Of a stretch of 64,000 bases of DNA, positions 59,517 to 64,000 are shown piece by piece. The DNA is taken from contig JAJEGM010000047.1 of the NCBI GenBank assembly GCA_022819825.1, positions 1 to 64,000 of the forward strand, given 5' to 3'. Positions within the stretch are counted from its first letter, which is position 1. The number at the start of each line of letters is the position of its first letter. This stretch comes from Acidimicrobiia bacterium. Its GTDB lineage: Bacteria > Actinomycetota > Acidimicrobiia > Acidimicrobiales > Bin134. The notes below the pieces were generated by a model. The model saw only the letters and a list, made by a program, of their open reading frames with translations, made no database searches and was not told the DNA's origin. A program made the position numbers and the translations under genes.

Positions 59517-60323
59517 ATGGTTCGTCAGCTCAAGATCATCGTCGCGCCGGAAATCGCCGGCAACGCGCGGAGCTGGCGCAATTTCCCTAGTCAAGTACTG
59601 ATTGTGACGGTGGCCGCGCTCATCTACTTCGGGGTGCGGATGATCACCAAAGGGGCCGAGGTCGCGGCATTCAAGAACGCCTACGACCTGCTGACCTTCG
59701 AGTCCACCCTGGGCCTGGACTTCGAGGCTTGGTCGCAGAGTGCAATCCTCGACTACCACTGGGCGGTGACGTTCTTCAACTGGGTGTACATCTGGCTCCA
59801 CTGGCCGGTGATCATCGGAGCGCTGCTGGTGCTGTACCACTACAACCGGCGCCGCTACACCCTGATGCGCAATGCCATGATCATCTCCGGCGCGCTGGGC
59901 CTGGTGTTCTTCGCCTTCTTCCCAGTGGCCCCGCCCCGCTTCTTCGACGGGTTCACCGACACGGTCACCGAGCTGTCCACCTCCTACAAGTACCTCCAGC
60001 CCCCGTCGGTGGTGAACAAGTACGCCGCCTTGCCCAGTTTCCACGTGGGATGGAACGTGCTGGCCTGCGTGGTGCTGTTCCGCACTGTGCGGTCGATCCC
60101 GGTGCGGATCTTCGCGGTGGCCTCGCCGCTGCTAATGGCGGTTGCGGTGGTGCTCACCGGCAACCACTGGGTGATCGACGGCTTCGTGGGCGTTGCGCTG
60201 GCCATGATCGGCCTGTACGTCGCCCACCGCTTGGGCTGGCTCACCCGCCGCTGGCAAGAAGAGGGCGTCGAGGAAGAAGAAGTGGGCCCGGCGGGGATCG
60301 AACCCGCGACCGAGCGATTATGA
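59517..60323 (+). CDS. PAP2/AUR1-like membrane phosphatase
   Basis: A 268-residue inner-membrane protein with about six hydrophobic segments. The PAP2 active-site motifs are in LPSFHVGWNVLACVVLF (phosphate-binding and catalytic His) and TGNHWVIDGFVGVALAM (second His and Asp). Relatives remove or transfer phosphate groups on lipids (phosphatidic acid, inositol phosphoceramide synthase). The start ATG 59517 is clear. The last 13 or so residues (GPAGIEPATERL) are antisense to tRNA-Ile at 60283, an overlap that probably adds no function; the true end is the charged tail EEGVEEEEV. Confidence 0.85.
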   Translation: MVRQLKIIVAPEIAGNARSWRNFPSQVLIVTVAALIYFGVRMITKGAEVAAFKNAYDLLTFESTLGLDFEAWSQSAILDYHWAVTFFNWVYIWLHWPVIIGALLVLYHYNRRRYTLMRNAMIISGALGLVFFAFFPVAPPRFFDGFTDTVTELSTSYKYLQPPSVVNKYAALPSFHVGWNVLACVVLFRTVRSIPVRIFAVASPLLMAVAVVLTGNHWVIDGFVGVALAMIGLYVAHRLGWLTRRWQEEGVEEEEVGPAGIEPATERL

Positions 60324-60355
60324 GTCGCCTGCTCTGACCACTGAGCTACGGGCCC
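60283..60355 (-). tRNA. tRNA-Ile2 (anticodon CAU, lysidine-modified type)
   Basis: On the minus strand GGGCCCG pairs with CGGGCCC. The D arm is GCTCAGTGGTCAGAGC, and the anticodon arm reads GGCGACTCATAATCGCT with CAT at 60322-60320. AGCAGGCGACTCATAATCGC is close to the known tRNA-Ile2 of E. coli, so this is the isoleucine acceptor whose wobble C is made lysidine by TilS, not a methionine tRNA. No CCA is encoded. Confidence 0.85.
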
Positions 60356-60385
60356 GCCGACAGCCTATTGGGCGGGACTCTTGCA

Positions 60386-60420
60386 CTGGTGCTGGTTTGG
60401 CGCTCTGGTGCTGGTTTGGC
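60386..60420. repeat. 16-bp direct repeat beside tRNA-Asn
   Basis: CTGGTGCTGGTTTGGC occurs at 60386-60401 and again at 60405-60420, where its end is the CCA tail and discriminator of tRNA-Asn. It is a small tandem duplication in the spacer between the two tRNA genes. Confidence 0.8.
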
Positions 60421-60492
60421 TCCGGGGGTGAGACTCGAACTCACAACCTAGCGGTTAACAGCCGCTTGCTCTGCCGGTTGAGCTACCCCGGA
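60417..60492 (-). tRNA. tRNA-Asn (anticodon GUU)
   Basis: On the minus strand TCCGGGG pairs with CCCCGGA; the D arm is GCTCAACCGGCAGAGC. The anticodon stem AGCGG/CCGCT encloses CTGTTAA with GTT, and the T arm has TGTGAGTTCGAGTCTCAC. The discriminator G and CCA are encoded at 60420-60417. It follows tRNA-Ile2 by about 60 bases on the same strand order. Confidence 0.92.
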
Positions 60493-60526
60493 TCAACCTG
60501 TGATTTTACCCTGCCCACAGGCTGGC

Positions 60527-61369
60527 TCACTCATCCAATATGACGGCGAGCACCGAAATCGCCACCAAGGGGACCCCTATCCACTGCAATCCGCCGAGCT
60601 GCTCGTCGAACAAGAACCAGGCCCACATCACGGCCAGCCCCGGGGCGGTCATGTTCAACAGCGAGATGGCCCGCAGCGACACGTACCGGTGGCTGTAGTT
60701 GAACGTTAGGTGGGCCACTCCGGCGGTCACCGCCATGGCGGCGGCCACCCCCCAGCTCCAGGTGTCGCTTATGAACAGGGGGTCGAACGACAACAGCGCG
60801 ATGGGCAGCATGAGGGCGGCTGCGATGGTGGACCAGCCCGCCTGATACTCCAGCGCGGTCAGGTGATTGCGGGCGATGCGGGAAGCCACCAGATAGCCGG
60901 AGAAGGACATGACGGCCACCACCGCCAGCACATCGCCGGTGAGCGATCCGCCGCCGCTGCTATCCGAGCGGCCCAGCAGCATCATCACCATCCCGGCGAT
61001 GGCCACCGGGGTGGCCACGATCACCCGGTAGCTGATCTGCTCCTTGAAGATCCGGCTGGCGGCCCACAGCAAGAAGATGGGGGCGGTGGCGCCAATGACC
61101 ATGGCGTTGGCCACCGACGTGGTCTTGATGGCGGTGAAGAACGTGGCCCCGTTGACGGTGAACACCACCCCGCCGGCCAACGAGTGGCGCAGCACCCGGC
61201 GGTCGAGCCGGCCGCCCCGCAAGTGCAGCGCAGCTACCGCCCAGGCCGCGGCCCCGATCAGCCGCCAGAACGCGAACGGCAGGGCCCCGAACTCGTTGTC
61301 GCGAACGAAGACCGGACCCCAGCTGAATAAGAAGACGCCGGTGGCCGCCGCCCACATCCCCAAGCCCAT
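60527..61369 (-). CDS. EamA/DMT-family transporter
   Basis: A 280-residue inner-membrane protein with about ten hydrophobic segments in two related halves, the EamA (drug/metabolite transporter) pattern: GVFLFSWGPVFVRDNEFGAL near residue 15 and ASRIARNHLTALEYQAGWST in the second half. These export amino acids or metabolites. I used ATG 61369 (MGLGMWAAATGVFL); the frame stays open upstream over the end of the LLM gene but without membrane character. It lies downstream of tRNA-Asn on the opposite side. Confidence 0.85.
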   Translation of the reverse strand: MGLGMWAAATGVFLFSWGPVFVRDNEFGALPFAFWRLIGAAAWAVAALHLRGGRLDRRVLRHSLAGGVVFTVNGATFFTAIKTTSVANAMVIGATAPIFLLWAASRIFKEQISYRVIVATPVAIAGMVMMLLGRSDSSGGGSLTGDVLAVVAVMSFSGYLVASRIARNHLTALEYQAGWSTIAAALMLPIALLSFDPLFISDTWSWGVAAAMAVTAGVAHLTFNYSHRYVSLRAISLLNMTAPGLAVMWAWFLFDEQLGGLQWIGVPLVAISVLAVILDE

Positions 61370-61427
61370 GCCGGACTTGGACGTGGGGGCACCGGCGGTT
61401 CCCGGTCCCGAGGCGGGTGGCGAAGAA

Positions 61428-62537
61428 CTAATGGTCGAACGCCGGCAAAACGTGGCGGCCGAGGAGTTCGATGGAAGCCATAACTTTGTCGTGGGGGATG
61501 TTGTAGGGCTGCACCGCGCAGAACAGCAGGTCGGTGCCGATTTCCTCATAGCCCTTGGCCAGGCGTATCACCTGGTCGGGATCGCCGATCAGCGCGGTGC
61601 CCATATCCACCAGCCCCTCCAGGTTCATGGCTTGCTCGGCCATGCCGCTGTCGAGCAATTCGGTGATCGCGCCGAGGTATTGGAAGTCGTTGAACTCCAG
61701 GTTGCGGTCGGCCTGCCAGGCGGGCATCGAGGCCGAGAGCTGCAATCCGGCGATGGGGTACCACTCGAACGACTGGCGCCCCACCTCATAGGCCTCCTCG
61801 GTGGTGGGCGCGCAGTGGACCATGGTGAAGCTGGCCACCCGGTTGTTGATGCGCCCGCCCACCGGGTTGGCGCAATCGGCGATGGCGCTGCGGTAGATGT
61901 CGATCTTGTTCTTCAGGTCGGGCATGGGCACGAAAACGCTGAACGACAGCAGCCCCATGCCCATGGAGCCCACGATGTGGTGGGTTTCGTCGCTGCCCGC
62001 CGCAGCCCACATTGGCGGGCATGGCTTCTGGAGGGGCTTGGGGATCACCCGGCGCCGGGGCATCGACCAGTACTGGCCATCGAAGCTGTGCTCGTCGTTC
62101 ATCCAGCAGCCGGCGATGTGCTCCACGGCCTCGGTCCACATGGCCCGGGTCTCGTTGGGGTCGATGCCGAAGCCCTCCAGCTCGGCCCGGCTGTTGGACC
62201 GGCCGGTGCCGAACTCCACTCGGCCGCCGCTGATCACGTCGAGGGTGGCGGCCGATTCAGCGGAGCGCACCGGATGGTTGTAGGGCTGGGGAGCGAGCCG
62301 CACCCCGTAGCCGATGCGGATGTTCTCGGTGCGGGCCGCGATGGCGCCGTAGAGCACCTCGGGGTTGGAGCAGTGGGAGTACTCCTCCAAGAAGTGGTGC
62401 TCCACCGTCCACACGCTGTCGAAGCCCAGCTTGTCGGCCAAGATGGCCTGTTCCAGCACCTCGGCGTAGGCGCGGCGCTCGCTGTCTTCGTCCCAGGGGC
62501 GAGGCACGGGGATCTCGTAGAACAGGGCGAACCTCAT
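61428..62537 (-). CDS. LLM-class flavin-dependent oxidoreductase
   Basis: A 369-residue bacterial-luciferase-like enzyme. MRFALFYEIPVPRPW begins strand 1, DSVWTVEHHFLEEYSHCSNP near residue 45 is the signature block, and GGRVEFGTGRSNSRAELEGF near 110 binds the cofactor. GDPDQVIRLAKGYEEIGTDL is the late motif. Distinct from the other LLM gene at 43698 but built the same way. It ends 58 bases before the transporter start and lies downstream of the molybdenum hydroxylase subunit, which is on the same strand and 13 bases upstream. Confidence 0.87.
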   Translation of the reverse strand: MRFALFYEIPVPRPWDEDSERRAYAEVLEQAILADKLGFDSVWTVEHHFLEEYSHCSNPEVLYGAIAARTENIRIGYGVRLAPQPYNHPVRSAESAATLDVISGGRVEFGTGRSNSRAELEGFGIDPNETRAMWTEAVEHIAGCWMNDEHSFDGQYWSMPRRRVIPKPLQKPCPPMWAAAGSDETHHIVGSMGMGLLSFSVFVPMPDLKNKIDIYRSAIADCANPVGGRINNRVASFTMVHCAPTTEEAYEVGRQSFEWYPIAGLQLSASMPAWQADRNLEFNDFQYLGAITELLDSGMAEQAMNLEGLVDMGTALIGDPDQVIRLAKGYEEIGTDLLFCAVQPYNIPHDKVMASIELLGRHVLPAFDH

Positions 62538-62550
62538 GGGTTGGACACTC

Positions 62551-64000
62551 CTAGGAGTCGGAAGCCGAGGCGATCAGGCTGAGCACCGCGTTGGGATCGA
62601 GGGGCTGGCGGTTGGGGTACACGCCGAAGGGGGCGAGGGCGTCGGCCACCGCGTTGAATACCGCCGGGGGCGCCCCGATGGCACCGCCCTCGCCGGTTCC
62701 CTTGTGCCCGCCGGGGGTGTCGGAGGGCACCACCACGTGGCCGCACTCCAGATCGGGCACCTCAGCCGCAGTGGGAACCAGATAATCGAGGAAGGTGGAG
62801 GCCAGCGGATTGCCGCTCTCGTCGTACACGCAGTGCTCGTAGAGCACCCCGCCGATGCCCTGCACCACTCCCCCGGCGATCTGGCCGTCGACCACCATGG
62901 GGTTGATCAGCACCCCGCAGTCCTCGCTCACCACGTAGCGCAGCAGCGTGACCTTGCCGGTGCCGGGGTCGAGTTCGCAGGTGCAGATGTGGCAGGCGTT
63001 GGAGTGGGTGGAGGGTGGGGCCTTGTACCGGGCGGTGTGCTCGAGGCCGGCCTCCATGCCCTCGGGCAGCGCGTCGGAGTTCTGGTAGGCGGTGGCGGCC
63101 ACCTGCGCCATCGTCATCGACGCGGCCGGCGTACCCTTGACCGAGATCACCCCGTCGGCCACCTCCAGGTCGTCGGCCGAGGCCTCCATCAGGTGGGCGG
63201 CGATGGCTACTACCTTCTCCCGCACCCCTGAGGCCGCGCCCCGGGCCGCGCTGCCGGCGATGACCGCTGAGCGGCTGCCGCCGGTGCCGAACCCGTAGCC
63301 GGAGCCGTGGCCCTGGTGCAGGGTGACGTCTTGAGGGCGAACCCCGAGCTCGTCGGCCACGAGTTGGGCGATGGTGGTCTCCAGGCTCTGGCCGTGCGAG
63401 CCGGTGCCCATGAACACGTTGACGTGGCCGTCGACCTCCACCCGCAGCATGGCCGACTCGGTGCCCAGCGGCCCCATGCCCATCGACGTGGGCTCTATGT
63501 ACAGGGCCATGCCCAGGCCCAGGTAGCGCCCCTCCTCGCGGGCCTTGGCCTGCTCGGCCCGAAAGTCGTCGTAGCCGATCATCTCCGCGGCCTGCTCCAG
63601 GGTCTGCTCCGGGGAGATGGTGGTCTCGAAGAACAGCCCGGTGGACACCTGATAGGGCAGGTCGTCGGGCTTCAACACGTTTTGGCGGCGCAGCTCGAGG
63701 GGGTCCATGCCGATCTCTCGGGCCACCCGGTCGATCATCTGCTCTCGGGCCACGCTCTCCATCTGCCACGGGCCCCGATAGGCCCCCCGTCCGCAGGTGT
63801 TGGTGTAGACGGTGCGGGCCCGCCAGCTCACCGGTCCCATCCGGTAGGGGCCGGGATAGAGCATGGTGGCCATGGCGCCGGGAGTGGCCGGGCCGCCCAG
63901 CGGGTAGGCGCCGTCGTCTTCCAGCTGGTCTAGATCGGCGGCCAAGAAGTTGCCGTTTTCGTCCACCGCCATGGTGACGGTCATCTGCTCGATGCGGGCG
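62551..64000 (-). CDS. Molybdenum hydroxylase large subunit (xanthine dehydrogenase/CoxL family), 5'-partial
   Basis: The C-terminal 480 or so residues of a Mo-binding subunit; the frame is open to the window edge. GRGAYRGPWQMESVAREQ is the substrate-loop motif, SHGQSLETTIAQLVADELGV lies near the cofactor, and GTGEGGAIGAPPAVFNAV carries the catalytic Glu. The loop is A-Y-R-G-P-W, not A-Y-R-C-S-F-R, so this is not a form I carbon monoxide dehydrogenase; it is the broader family of purine, aldehyde or aromatic hydroxylases. Small and medium subunits lie outside the window. Molybdate for it could come via modABC. Confidence 0.87.
   Translation of the reverse strand, partial: ARIEQMTVTMAVDENGNFLAADLDQLEDDGAYPLGGPATPGAMATMLYPGPYRMGPVSWRARTVYTNTCGRGAYRGPWQMESVAREQMIDRVAREIGMDPLELRRQNVLKPDDLPYQVSTGLFFETTISPEQTLEQAAEMIGYDDFRAEQAKAREEGRYLGLGMALYIEPTSMGMGPLGTESAMLRVEVDGHVNVFMGTGSHGQSLETTIAQLVADELGVRPQDVTLHQGHGSGYGFGTGGSRSAVIAGSAARGAASGVREKVVAIAAHLMEASADDLEVADGVISVKGTPAASMTMAQVAATAYQNSDALPEGMEAGLEHTARYKAPPSTHSNACHICTCELDPGTGKVTLLRYVVSEDCGVLINPMVVDGQIAGGVVQGIGGVLYEHCVYDESGNPLASTFLDYLVPTAAEVPDLECGHVVVPSDTPGGHKGTGEGGAIGAPPAVFNAVADALAPFGVYPNRQPLDPNAVLSLIASASDS

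Noticed and set aside
60283-60355. tRNA-Met (anticodon CAU)
   Set aside because: The anticodon arm and acceptor match tRNA-Ile2, which also carries CAU before lysidine modification.
62551-64000. Form I carbon monoxide dehydrogenase large subunit
   Set aside because: The active-site loop is GAYRGPW, not AYRCSFR.

Overview
The window is GC-rich, gene-dense bacterial chromosome, most probably from an actinobacterium of the Acidimicrobiia type (marine or host-associated). This is inferred from the strong G/C bias at third codon positions, many GTG starts, a TIGR03084-type protein, an AUR1-like PAP2 phosphatase, two luciferase-like flavin oxidoreductases, FadD3-like and CaiB-like CoA enzymes, and duplicated branched-chain-type ABC uptake systems. 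No rRNA or marker tree can be read here, so the class is a judgement.

Layout: 1-2100 is accessory DNA: the tail of a possible transposase, a strong hairpin, a possible PIN-type toxin pair and a clear VapBC-type pair with operator-like inverted repeats. 2119-6272 holds an FMN-dependent alpha-hydroxy-acid dehydrogenase, a PhyH dioxygenase and a pseudouridine catabolism pair (psuK with a damaged N-terminal HTH, and psuG). 6367-15238 holds valS, modABC and the class I ribonucleotide reductase nrdAB. 15235-30727 is a housekeeping block: dnaG, a PPDK-like protein lacking its ATP-grasp half, glyS, recO, uppS, dinG, era, smpB, a PhyH/hydroxyisobutyrate-dehydrogenase-like pair, tmRNA (ssrA), an AlkA-like glycosylase, then corC-ybeY-phoH-HTH with start/stop overlaps.

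30830-38942 is a catabolic and uptake cluster on the minus strand: TauE/SafE exporter, acyl-CoA ligase, CaiB CoA-transferase, a periplasmic binding lipoprotein, and one polypeptide joining LivH, LivM and LivF with no LivG nearby. 39014-46014 carries catabolic enzymes (TIGR03084, amidohydrolase, NIPSNAP-like, enoyl-CoA hydratase, quinone-oxidoreductase-like, LLM oxidoreductase, ACAD10-like phosphotransferase). 46033-51663 is a second Liv-type operon (binding lipoprotein with an Asp/Met repeat linker, LivHM fusion, LivG, LivF and a small membrane protein).

51824-57464 looks like an accessory insertion next to tRNA-Val: an unknown protein, a serine-hydrolase relative whose catalytic Ser is Cys, and a 1233-residue secreted mosaic protein (RCC1 repeats, Ser/Pro stalk, FN3 domains alternating with a Cys module, and a terminal His/Cys-rich 47-residue repeat). 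A perfect TTGACA is separated from the start of that gene by a 13-base homopolymer. This is the layout of a phase-variable promoter and is the best candidate for something undescribed. 57870-64000 returns to core genes: tRNA-Val, an inositol-monophosphatase family protein, an unknown protein, a PAP2/AUR1-like membrane enzyme, tRNA-Ile2(CAU), tRNA-Asn, an EamA transporter, an LLM oxidoreductase and a partial molybdenum hydroxylase large subunit that runs off the window.
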